Shown here: positions 7,833-15,196 of the stretch, piece by piece
Layout of the letters: every line of letters starts with the position of its first letter
How positions within the stretch are numbered: position 1 is the stretch's first letter
Origin: Jidongwangia harbinensis
GTDB taxonomy: Bacteria; Actinomycetota; Actinomycetes; Mycobacteriales; Micromonosporaceae
NCBI RefSeq assembly: GCF_020216025.1
Contig: NZ_JAIWNC010000061.1
Coordinates: forward strand, 1-34,009
Length of the DNA stretch: 34,009 nt
Direction: 5' to 3'
Position numbers and translations under genes: made by a program
The notes under the pieces: model-generated
Told to the model about the DNA's origin: nothing
The model's input: the letters and a program-made list of their open reading frames with translations, nothing else
Database searches by the model: none

Positions 7833-10087
7833 CCGTTTCACCACTCGGACGCGAGATCGATCGCGTCGAAGGCCGGTCGAAAGTCACCGGCGCCGCCGCG
7901 TACGCGGCCGACCATCCGATCCCGGACGTGGCCTACGCGTACGTGGTCACCAGCACCGTCGCGAAGGGGCAGATCCTGGCGATGGACACCGCCGCCGCGC
8001 TGGACGCCCCCGGTGTCCTGGAGGTGTACGGCCCGGACCGCAACCTGGGCCTGGTCACGCCGGCGCCCGGGACGCAGGCGGCGCTCGTCGAGAACTACGC
8101 GCCCCTGCAGGACCGCCGGGTCCGCTACCGCGGGCAGGCCATCGCCGTGGTCGTCGCCGAGACGTTCGAGCAGGCGCGTGACGCCGCGGCGCTGGTCACC
8201 ACGACCTACCAGGCGGAGTCGGCGAACCTCTCGATCAAGGCCGGCAGTCCCGGCGTCACCCCCCAGCTGCCGCCCCCTCTCGCACCGCCCGATCTCACGA
8301 TTCTCGCCCCCGGCGTCGGCTCGATCGAGGCCGCGCTGGCGGCGAGCGCGGTCGTCGTCGAGGCCACCTTCCACCAGCCGGTGCAGCACCACGTCGCGAT
8401 GGAGCCGCATGCCGCGATCGCGGTGTGGAGCGGCGCCACGGTGACCGTCTACACCGGGTCGCAGGCGCCGGTGATGGCCACCCAGCTGCTCGCGGCCCGG
8501 CTCGGCATCCCGCCCCAGTCGGTGCGGGTGGTGTGCACGAACACCGGCGGCGGCTTCGGCAGCCGGGTGCGGTCGTGGAACGACTCGGTGCTGGCCGCCG
8601 GCGCCGCCCGCAGACTGGGCCGACCGGTCAAGCTGGTGATGACCCGGGAGCAGGTGTTCACCATGGTGGGACGCCGGGGTCAGGTGAACCACACGGTCCG
8701 GCTCGGCGCGTCCCGCTCCGGGGTCCTCAACGCGGTCAGCCACGACTCCGACGCCGAGCTGCCGGCGGTCGGTGGATGGCCCCTGCTGCCCGCGGCGGAC
8801 ACCACGGACGCGCTGTACCAGACCCCGAACCTGCACATCCGCCAGCGGTTCGTCCCGCTCGATCTGCCGCCCACCTGGGCCATGCGCGGACCCAACGAGG
8901 CACCCGGGTCGTTCGCGCTGGAGACCGCCATGGACGAGCTGGCCGTGGCCACCGGCGTCGACCCGGTCGAGCTCCGCCTGCGCAACTACGCGACGGTCAT
9001 GCCCGGCACCGGCAAGGCGTTCTCGAGCAAGCACCTCGACGAGTGCTACCGCGTCGGTGCCCGGCGTTTCGGCTGGTCGGCCCGCCGGGCGAAGCCGCGG
9101 AGCCGTACCGACGGGCAGTGGCTGATCGGCATGGGGATGGCCACCGCCATCTACCCGGGCAACCGCTCGCCGGTCACCGCCGGGGTCGAACTGCGCCACG
9201 ACGACACCGCCGTGGTGTCCAGCGCGACCAGCGACATGGGCACCGGCCTGCTCACCGTGCTGGCGATCACCGGCGCCCACCGCCTCGGCATCCCGGTGCG
9301 GAAGGTGACTCCCCGCCTCGGCGACTCGACCCTGCCGCCGGGCGCGGTCGCCGCCGCCTCCCAGGCGACCGCCAGCACCGTGCCGTCGGTGGTGGCCGCC
9401 GCCGACGACGTCATCGCCGCACTCACCGACCTCGCGGTGACCGATGCCCGCTCACCCTGGCACGGCGCCGATCCCCGGGACCTGACCTACCGCAACGGCA
9501 GCCTGCACGGCGGCGGACGGTCGATGACGTTCGGGCGCCTCCTGGCCGCGGTCGGCAGGGAGGGTCTGCTCGCGGAGACCCGGACGGAGCTGCCCGCGGA
9601 GACGGCCGCGCGGTACGAGTTCCACAGCTTCGGCGCCCATTTCTGCGAGGTCCGGGTCAACCGGTTCACCGGAGAACCCCGGGTCACCCGCTTCACCACG
9701 GTGGTGGACGCCGGCCGGGTGGTCAACGCCCAGGCCGCCCGCAGCCAGCTCGTCGGCGGCGTCATCTTCGGCATCGGCCAGGCGCTGCTGGAGGACAACC
9801 CGCTCGAGCTCGACACCGGTCGCCTCGCCGCTTCGAACCTGGCCGACTACATGGTGCCGGTCAACGCCGACATCCCCGACATCGACGTGCACTGGCTCGA
9901 CCGGCCCGACCCCCAGGTCGGCGGCCTCGGCACCCGTGGTCTCGGGGAGCTCGGCACGGTCGGCTCGGCCGCGGCCGTCGGCAACGCCATCTTCAACGCC
10001 ACCGGCATCCGGCGCCACGACCTGCCCATCACGCTCGACAAGCTGCTGCCGGGGTCGGACCCGGCCGGGGAGGCGGCTACGAGCTGA
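7829..10087 (+). CDS. Aldehyde oxidoreductase molybdenum-binding subunit (PaoC/YagR-like)
   Basis: A 752-residue catalytic subunit of the xanthine oxidase family. The a/b hammerhead domain spans about residues 15-125 (GRSKVTGAAAYAADHPI, then YRGQAIAVVVAE); the Moco-binding domains follow with QHHVAMEPHAAIAVW, GGGFGSR and AMRGPNEAPGSFALE. The GLGELG segment near the C-terminus puts a glutamate at 707, in the position of the catalytic base of this family. The length is close to E. coli PaoC (about 730). The enzyme should hydroxylate aldehydes to carboxylic acids; aromatic aldehydes are the usual PaoABC substrates, but specificity here is inference. Its start overlaps the XdhC stop by four bases, and its last 11 bases overlap the end of the convergent regulator gene. 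Confidence 0.93.
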   Translation: MTVSPLGREIDRVEGRSKVTGAAAYAADHPIPDVAYAYVVTSTVAKGQILAMDTAAALDAPGVLEVYGPDRNLGLVTPAPGTQAALVENYAPLQDRRVRYRGQAIAVVVAETFEQARDAAALVTTTYQAESANLSIKAGSPGVTPQLPPPLAPPDLTILAPGVGSIEAALAASAVVVEATFHQPVQHHVAMEPHAAIAVWSGATVTVYTGSQAPVMATQLLAARLGIPPQSVRVVCTNTGGGFGSRVRSWNDSVLAAGAARRLGRPVKLVMTREQVFTMVGRRGQVNHTVRLGASRSGVLNAVSHDSDAELPAVGGWPLLPAADTTDALYQTPNLHIRQRFVPLDLPPTWAMRGPNEAPGSFALETAMDELAVATGVDPVELRLRNYATVMPGTGKAFSSKHLDECYRVGARRFGWSARRAKPRSRTDGQWLIGMGMATAIYPGNRSPVTAGVELRHDDTAVVSSATSDMGTGLLTVLAITGAHRLGIPVRKVTPRLGDSTLPPGAVAAASQATASTVPSVVAAADDVIAALTDLAVTDARSPWHGADPRDLTYRNGSLHGGGRSMTFGRLLAAVGREGLLAETRTELPAETAARYEFHSFGAHFCEVRVNRFTGEPRVTRFTTVVDAGRVVNAQAARSQLVGGVIFGIGQALLEDNPLELDTGRLAASNLADYMVPVNADIPDIDVHWLDRPDPQVGGLGTRGLGELGTVGSAAAVGNAIFNATGIRRHDLPITLDKLLPGSDPAGEAATS

Positions 10088-10919
10088 CGGTCTGCGGCCC
10101 GATGACCGAGAGGAGCTGGAGTTTCTCGTAGCTCTCGGTGCCCGGGACCGCCGTGAAGACGAGGAGGATGTGTGACTGGGCCGGGTCCACCAGGTGCTGA
10201 CAGGCGAGTTCGAGCAGCCCCAGTTCCGGGTGGATGAAGCGTTTGCCCTCGTCGAAGGCCAGGCCCACCTGGTGGTCCGCCCACAGCGCGGCGAATTCCG
10301 GGCTCCGGGAGAGCAGCAGATCCGCGAGGTGGGCGGCTCGGGAGCCGGGACCGCGCAGCGTGGCCACCCGGCGCGCCCCGGCGGCGAAGACACGGGACAT
10401 CTGCTGGTGGTCATCGGGGTGGTAGAGGGCGCGGGTGGCGGGATCGGTGAACCAGCGGTACCCGATGCTGCGGGCCGGTCCGGTGAACCCGGTGAGGTCG
10501 CCGGTGAGGGCGATCCCGAGCGGCGTCTGGCGGAGGGTCTCGCCGAGTTCGGTGACGATCTCGGCGGGGCTGTCGGTCAGCCGGTCGAAGATGCGCAGCA
10601 GACCGGGGCTGATGTGTTCGCTGGTCGTACCCCGGGTGGGTGGATTGTGACCGGCGAGGCGGAAGAGGTGGTCGCGTTCGTCGAGGGAGAGGTGCAGGCC
10701 CTGGGCGATGGAGGCGATCAGGCCCTCGGAGGGGTGCGGCCCGCGTTCCCGCTCGAGGCGGCTGTAGTAGTCGGTGGAGAGGTGGCAGAGGGCGGCGACC
10801 TCCTCGCGGCGCAGCCCGCTGGTGCGGCGGCGCTGGCCGCGCGGCAGGCCGACGTCCTCGGGTTGCAGTGCTTCTCGACGGCGGCGCAGGAACTCGGCGA
10901 GGCCGGCTCGATCGATCAT
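10077..10919 (-). CDS. XRE-type regulator with MmyB-like ligand-binding domain
   Basis: A 280-residue regulator. The N-terminal helix-turn-helix (about residues 5-75; RRTSGLRREEVAALCHLSTDYYSRLERERG) is the hallmark of the actinobacterial MmyB-like group. A PAS-like MmyB domain of about 170 residues follows (RSIGYRWFTDPATRALYHPDDH ... SPEFAALWADHQV); in relatives it binds a fatty acid or other small ligand. Such regulators commonly control a neighbouring SDR or oxidoreductase gene, so the SDR-MFS and Pao-like operons are plausible targets (inference). The ATG at 10919 has GGAGG eight bases upstream. It is convergent with the molybdenum subunit gene and divergent from the lectin-like gene. Confidence 0.92.
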   Translation of the reverse strand: MIDRAGLAEFLRRRREALQPEDVGLPRGQRRRTSGLRREEVAALCHLSTDYYSRLERERGPHPSEGLIASIAQGLHLSLDERDHLFRLAGHNPPTRGTTSEHISPGLLRIFDRLTDSPAEIVTELGETLRQTPLGIALTGDLTGFTGPARSIGYRWFTDPATRALYHPDDHQQMSRVFAAGARRVATLRGPGSRAAHLADLLLSRSPEFAALWADHQVGLAFDEGKRFIHPELGLLELACQHLVDPAQSHILLVFTAVPGTESYEKLQLLSVIGPQTVSS

Positions 10920-11072
10920 GACTGCTTCCTCCAGCGACGGTACTGACCGGGCACCTGATCGGCGCTATCGCCGTTGTACCGCGAATGGCCGGACGCCAGC
11001 CACGGATCGCTGATCCCCCCATGCTGTTCGGTCCCATCGGACTAATAGTGTTTAATCGGACATGTGAAGCTT

Positions 11073-11633
11073 ATGAGGACGCTTGCGCTCGGCGCCGCGG
11101 CGCTCACGGGTTCCGCCGCCCTCACCGTCGCGGCCCCGACCGCCGCCCACGCCGCGGTCGACCCGCAGGCCGCCATGACGGCCTGCCGCCTGGGCGTCGG
11201 CGGGTCCACCGCCCGGCTGCACCTGGCTCCGCAGAGTCTCGGCGTGTACGTGGGTTCCCCCGGCGCACCGCTGCAGACTCAGATCGCCGACGGGGCCGTC
11301 GTCCGGGTGACCGCCACCGGGCGGATCAGCTACGGCGGCATCTTCAACTGGCGCGGCACCTGGGGACCGGACGGGAACGGGCAGTCCGCGCCGTTCGACA
11401 GCTGGTGGCCGTACCCCGGCGGTCCGGACGCGGCGCTCGTCGGCCAGTGGAACCACACCGGCGCGCGCACCCGGATCGGGTCGAACAGCGGCTGCCTGTA
11501 CGTACCGCGGCGCACCATCGCCAGCGCGCCGTACGGCCTCTGGCTCAAGGCCAACGACGACTACCGCCACCTCGGCGACAACGGCGACGTGGGGTACGCC
11601 ATCACGGTCAGCGCCTGGCTGTACTACGGCTGA
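11073..11633 (+). CDS. Secreted LecA (PA-IL)-like lectin-fold protein
   Basis: A 186-residue protein with a clear Sec signal peptide (MRTLALGAAALTG, Ala-rich core, likely cleavage after AHA). The mature part has the sequence pattern of Pseudomonas LecA/PA-IL: G-x-V-V-R-V-T-A-x-G-x-I-SYGG, then TWGPDGN, then AALVGQW and RIGSN, then GLWLKANDDY ... GDNGD and a final hydrophobic strand. In LecA the SYG tyrosine and the YND/NNSG loop bind calcium and galactose; corresponding SYG, NDD and DNGD residues are visible here, so a Ca-dependent sugar-binding site is possible. The assignment is by eye and needs a profile search. GTG at 11064 is an alternative start. No good SD is seen; the gene is divergent from the MmyB-type regulator. 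Confidence 0.72.
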   Translation: MRTLALGAAALTGSAALTVAAPTAAHAAVDPQAAMTACRLGVGGSTARLHLAPQSLGVYVGSPGAPLQTQIADGAVVRVTATGRISYGGIFNWRGTWGPDGNGQSAPFDSWWPYPGGPDAALVGQWNHTGARTRIGSNSGCLYVPRRTIASAPYGLWLKANDDYRHLGDNGDVGYAITVSAWLYYG

Positions 11634-11637
11634 GCGG

Positions 11638-13026
11638 CTACTCGACCGGTGCCATCCGGACCTTGAACGGGCGCAGGATCGCCGGCGCCGAGACGATGCG
11701 GTAGCCCGGCACCTCCGCGGCGCGCTTCGCGATGTCGCTGATCACCGCGGCCACGTACCGGAAGTGGTCGTCGGTGTAGACCCGCCGGGGAATCGCGAGC
11801 CGGACCAGCTCGAACGGCGCGGGCCGGACGACCCGGAACTGGTCGTCCAGGGTGCCCAGGTACAGCGAGCCGACCTCGGCGCAGCGGATGCCGCCGTCCA
11901 GGTAGAGCTGGCAGCCGAGCGCGTGGCCGGGGAACTGGTGCGGTTGCAGGTGCGGCAGGAGCCGCCCGGCGTTGAGGTAGAGCGCGTGGATGCCGGCCGG
12001 CTGGACGGTGTCCACACCGGCGTCGTTGATCATCGCGGCGAGCCGGGCGGTGGACGCGGCACGCGACCGCAGGTACGCCGGCTCGACCACCTCACGCAGG
12101 CCCTGCGCGAGGCGTTCCAGGTCGTGGCCGGCCAGCCCGCCGTAGGTGGAGAAGCCCTCGGTGGCGATGAGGTTGGCCTCGCACCTGGCGTGCAGTTCGG
12201 CGTCGCGCAGGCCGATGAAGGCGCCGATCGACGCCAGGCCGTCCTTCTTCAGGCTGGCGATGCACCCGTCCGCGAGCCCGAACGCCTCGGTCGCGACGTC
12301 GCGGGGACTCCGGCCGTGATGGTCGGGCTCGCGCTGGGTGATCAGCCAGGCGTTCTCGGCGAAGCGGGCGGCGTCGAGGAAGAACGGCACGCCGTGCCGC
12401 CGGGCCAGCTCGGCGGCGGCGCGCAGGTTGGCCATGGACACCGGCTGGGCGCCGAGACCGTTGTTGGTGATGGTCATCAGCACCAGGCCGACGCGGTGCC
12501 CGTCCGGGCCGGCGAGGACCTCCGCCAGCCGCTCCAGGTCGATGTTGCCCTTGAACGGTGCCGGCTCGTCCAGATCCAGCGCCTCCGGACAGGGCAGGTC
12601 CACCGCCTGTGCGCCGGCGAGTTCGACGTTGGCGTGGGTGGTGTCGAAGTGGGTGTTCGAGACGCAGATCTGACCGGGCTTGAGCAGGGTGCCGAACACG
12701 ATCCGCTCACCGGCGCGGCCCTGGTGCACCGGGAGGATGTGCGGGTAGCCGGTCAGGTCGGCCACCTCGTCGCGGAAGCGGAACCAGGACCGGGCGCCGG
12801 CGTACGACTCGTCGCTGCGCGCGGCGGCGGCCTCCTGCTCGGCCGAGGTGGCCCCGGTGCCCGAGTCGGACAGCAGGTCGATCGTCACCTGGTCGGCGCG
12901 CAGGCCGAACGGGTTGAAGCCGGCGTCGTCCATCGCCCGGCGGCGCTCCTGGGCGCTGAGGAAGGGGATCGGCTCGACGACCTTGGTTCGGTACGGTGGC
13001 AGAGCCTCCGCCAGGTCTTTGGCCAC
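11638..13026 (-). CDS. Tryptophanase-family beta-eliminating lyase
   Basis: A 462-residue PLP enzyme similar along its whole length to TnaA and tyrosine phenol-lyase. Conserved blocks include LLSDSGTGA, SYAGARSWF with the essential Tyr near 75, HQGRAGE, DAARFAENAW, and SLKKDG with the PLP lysine near 261. The ligand position that is Arg381 in tyrosine phenol-lyase is Val (AEVGS), as in tryptophanases. But the residue matching E. coli TnaA His463 (LRHF; Phe in tyrosine phenol-lyase, LRFF) is Pro here (LRPF, about residue 453). Substrate specificity is therefore uncertain; the product would be an aromatic plus pyruvate and ammonia. GTG at 13026 is chosen because GAGGAG lies eight bases upstream; ATG 13032 and GTG 13035 sit too close to it. 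Divergent from the methyltransferase. Confidence 0.88.
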   Translation of the reverse strand: MAKDLAEALPPYRTKVVEPIPFLSAQERRRAMDDAGFNPFGLRADQVTIDLLSDSGTGATSAEQEAAAARSDESYAGARSWFRFRDEVADLTGYPHILPVHQGRAGERIVFGTLLKPGQICVSNTHFDTTHANVELAGAQAVDLPCPEALDLDEPAPFKGNIDLERLAEVLAGPDGHRVGLVLMTITNNGLGAQPVSMANLRAAAELARRHGVPFFLDAARFAENAWLITQREPDHHGRSPRDVATEAFGLADGCIASLKKDGLASIGAFIGLRDAELHARCEANLIATEGFSTYGGLAGHDLERLAQGLREVVEPAYLRSRAASTARLAAMINDAGVDTVQPAGIHALYLNAGRLLPHLQPHQFPGHALGCQLYLDGGIRCAEVGSLYLGTLDDQFRVVRPAPFELVRLAIPRRVYTDDHFRYVAAVISDIAKRAAEVPGYRIVSAPAILRPFKVRMAPVE

Positions 13027-13218
13027 GCTCATCACTCCTCGGCACCGGGGCTTGACGCGCGTTCCGGTCCACGCATCGGGTGGATCATCTCATCCGACCG
13101 TCCTCGGCGGACAGTTACCGCGATCACCTCGACGCCGGGCGATATCCCGGCATGATGGTCGGCGCGGGGCGTGCCGCCCCCGGGCCGCACCGGCCACCGC
13201 CACGTCAGGGAAGGCAGT

Positions 13219-14103
13219 ATGACCAGCACCGAGACTCCCCACGAGACGCTAGTCCGCCGGTTCTACGACGACGCCGCGGTCGGCGGTGAGGGGGCCGGCG
13301 AGGCCTACACCGCGCTGATGGAGGAGGTCTGGCACCACGGCGACCTGGCCGCCGACCGGGACGGCGTGTCCCCGCTCGAGGCGGCGGTCCGGATGGAACG
13401 GCAGCTGATGACGATCGCCGGGGTGGGGCCCGGCGACCACGTCCTGGACTTCGGCTCCGGTCCCGGCGGCGCCACCGTGAACATGGCGGAGATGACCGGA
13501 GCGACGTTCGTCGGTGTCTCCAACAGCGAGTCGCTCAGTCAGCGCGCCCGCCGGCACGCCGCGGACCGGGGACTGCGGAACCTGGCCCGGTTCGCGACCA
13601 TCGGCGACCTGGACTACCGGGACCTGGCGCTGTGGCCCGACGCCAGCTTCGACGCGGTCACGTTCTTCGAGTCGGTCTGCCACCTGCCGGACAAGGCGGC
13701 CTTCTTCCGGGCCGCGGCCCGGACACTGAAGCCGGGCGGCCGGCTGGTCGGGCTGGACTGGCTGCAGCGGCCGTTCGGCGAGCATCAGAGCGAGGAGCAG
13801 ATCCGGGCCTTCATCGACCCGGTCTGCGAGCACATCCGGCTGGCCCCCGGTGGGCTGGGCACCCTGGAGGGGTACGCCGAGCTGATGCGCGCGGCCGGCC
13901 TGCGGGTCACCCACGCCGTGGACGCGTTCCCCGGCGAGCCGTGCTGGGGCAGCACGCCGCCGGAGGACCGGGAGGCGTGGCTGACCTACAGCGGCCCGTC
14001 GGGCGACGTCTTCCAGCGCGGCAAGCGGGCACTGGACGCCGCCCGCGGTGCCGGCGTGTTCACCGTGGGCTGGTGGGCCGCCACCCGGCCGGCCACGGTC
14101 TGA
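13219..14103 (+). CDS. SAM-dependent class I methyltransferase
   Basis: A 294-residue methyltransferase. SAM motif I, VLDFGSGPGG, is at residues 75-84. The acidic motif after beta2 is replaced by VGVSNSESL, and the post-I region shows FDAVTFFESVCHLPDK and LKPGGRLVGLDWL. The N-terminal segment RRFYDDAA ... EEVWHHGD and the overall layout resemble the C-methyltransferase branch that includes geranyl diphosphate 2-C-methyltransferase and sterol/tocopherol methyltransferases. The acceptor is unknown; a terpenoid or small aromatic would fit the family. The start ATG at 13219 has AGGGAAGG just upstream. It is divergent from the tryptophanase-like gene, across about 190 bp, and may be co-regulated with it. 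The stop is four bases from the stop of the convergent small gene at 14108. Confidence 0.87.
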   Translation: MTSTETPHETLVRRFYDDAAVGGEGAGEAYTALMEEVWHHGDLAADRDGVSPLEAAVRMERQLMTIAGVGPGDHVLDFGSGPGGATVNMAEMTGATFVGVSNSESLSQRARRHAADRGLRNLARFATIGDLDYRDLALWPDASFDAVTFFESVCHLPDKAAFFRAAARTLKPGGRLVGLDWLQRPFGEHQSEEQIRAFIDPVCEHIRLAPGGLGTLEGYAELMRAAGLRVTHAVDAFPGEPCWGSTPPEDREAWLTYSGPSGDVFQRGKRALDAARGAGVFTVGWWAATRPATV

Positions 14104-14107
14104 CGCG

Positions 14108-14575
14108 TTACGGGGCGATGAGCCCGGTCATGATGTCCAACCCGGACGTCGTCACGCACCGCAAGCGGAAGGCGGTGGCCGGCACCGGGCGGATGGCGAA
14201 GAAGCCCATCTCGTCCACCTGGGTGGTGGCCACCGCCGACTCGCCCGACACCTGGGCCGACGCGGTGCCCGGCTGGGGCGGCAGGACCTGGCCCAGCACG
14301 GCGTCGTCGGTGATCTCGATCTCGATGGTGAGTTCGGTCGTCGCGTAGGTGAGTGCCCGCAGGGACGCGTCCTGGGCGGCCCGCATCGCGCCGACCGGCT
14401 CGGGCCCGGCCAACGACGAGTCGTAGGTCAGGTCCGCCAGTTCCGCGTCGATGTTGTACCAGGCGTATGCCGCCTTGCCGGCCTCGACGAATCGGGGCGG
14501 CACCTCCTCGGCGCTGCGCAACGCCTCTTTCAGCGCCGCGAACAGTCGCTCGTCGTCAGCCCAGTCACCGGTCAC
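14108..14575 (-). CDS. Putative sigma-factor partner of the CHAT/subtilase locus
   Basis: A 155-residue soluble protein I cannot assign to a named family. Two parts are visible. The N-terminal half is acidic and helical (DDERLFAALKEAL, then AAYAWYNIDAELADLTYDS), a pattern I associate with small genes next to sigma-factor genes in actinomycetes. The C-terminal half is beta-rich (VLGQVLPPQPGTA ... QVDEMGFFAIRPVPATAFRL) and resembles a carboxypeptidase-regulatory or Ig-like fold. It overlaps the end of the sigma-factor gene by 11 bases, so the two are translationally coupled. This placement is typical of anti-sigma factors or sigma-regulated effectors, but no anti-sigma motif (ZAS, HATPase) is present. 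GTG 14575 is chosen because GGGAGG lies 11 bases upstream; GTG 14584 is only two bases from it. Confidence 0.75.
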   Translation of the reverse strand: MTGDWADDERLFAALKEALRSAEEVPPRFVEAGKAAYAWYNIDAELADLTYDSSLAGPEPVGAMRAAQDASLRALTYATTELTIEIEITDDAVLGQVLPPQPGTASAQVSGESAVATTQVDEMGFFAIRPVPATAFRLRCVTTSGLDIMTGLIAP

Positions 14576-15170
14576 CGGTGCCACCGCCTCCCGTGTTGTC
14601 AGCTCCGGCCTCGATCAGGGCCACCAGTGCGGGACAGTTCCGCAGCCGTTCCAGGCACCGGGCCCGGATCGGCCCGACGCTGCCCTGGGGCATCCCCAGT
14701 CTGACGCTGATCACGCCGTACGGCACCGGTGGATCCTGCATCAGTAACGACAGCATGTGCTGGCACCGCGGCGACAACTGGGCGAACGCCTCGCGCAGCG
14801 CGACTTTGCGCTCGTACGCGAGGATCGCCTCGTCGATGTCGTGCTGCACGGTGACCTCGTCGGCCCGCTCGGCGACCGTGTCGGCCGGCGTGACCCGCTG
14901 CGTGACCCGCAGCACCCGGAGACACTCGCGGCGCGTGGTGGTCATGAGCCACCCCGCCAGCGCCGCCGGTACGCGGATTCGGGGCAGCTGCTCGACCAGG
15001 CGCAACCAGACGTTCTGGCCGACGTCCTCGGCGTCCGAGGGGGAGAGGCGGTAGCCCTTGCAGATCGACCACACCAGGGGCGCGTACCGGTCGACCAGCC
15101 TGTTCCAGGCCTGGACGTCACCGTCCCGCGCCGCCGTGACCATGGCGATGACCTCGGGATCGTCGCGCAC
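14565..15170 (-). CDS. Sigma-70 family (ECF-like) RNA polymerase sigma factor
   Basis: A 201-residue sigma factor with only regions 2 and 4. Region 2 runs from about residue 10 to 85: RDGDVQAWNRLVDRYAPLVW, SPSDAEDVGQNVWLRLVEQL, and AGWLMTTTRRECLRVLR for -10 recognition. Region 4, at about 125-180, reads LREAFAQLSPRCQHMLSLLM, then MPQGSVGPIRARCLERLR as the DNA-binding helix-turn-helix. There is no C-terminal sensor extension or transmembrane anti-sigma gene beside it. Start GTG 15170 has GGAGG six bases upstream. The gene lies 26 bases after the subtilase gene and overlaps the small partner gene, so all three form one operon, divergent from the TPR-CHAT gene. Its target promoters are unknown; autoregulation of this locus is a natural hypothesis. 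Confidence 0.92.
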   Translation of the reverse strand: MRDDPEVIAMVTAARDGDVQAWNRLVDRYAPLVWSICKGYRLSPSDAEDVGQNVWLRLVEQLPRIRVPAALAGWLMTTTRRECLRVLRVTQRVTPADTVAERADEVTVQHDIDEAILAYERKVALREAFAQLSPRCQHMLSLLMQDPPVPYGVISVRLGMPQGSVGPIRARCLERLRNCPALVALIEAGADNTGGGGTGDR

Positions 15171-15196
15171 CACACACCTCCGCGCACCGATGAGTC

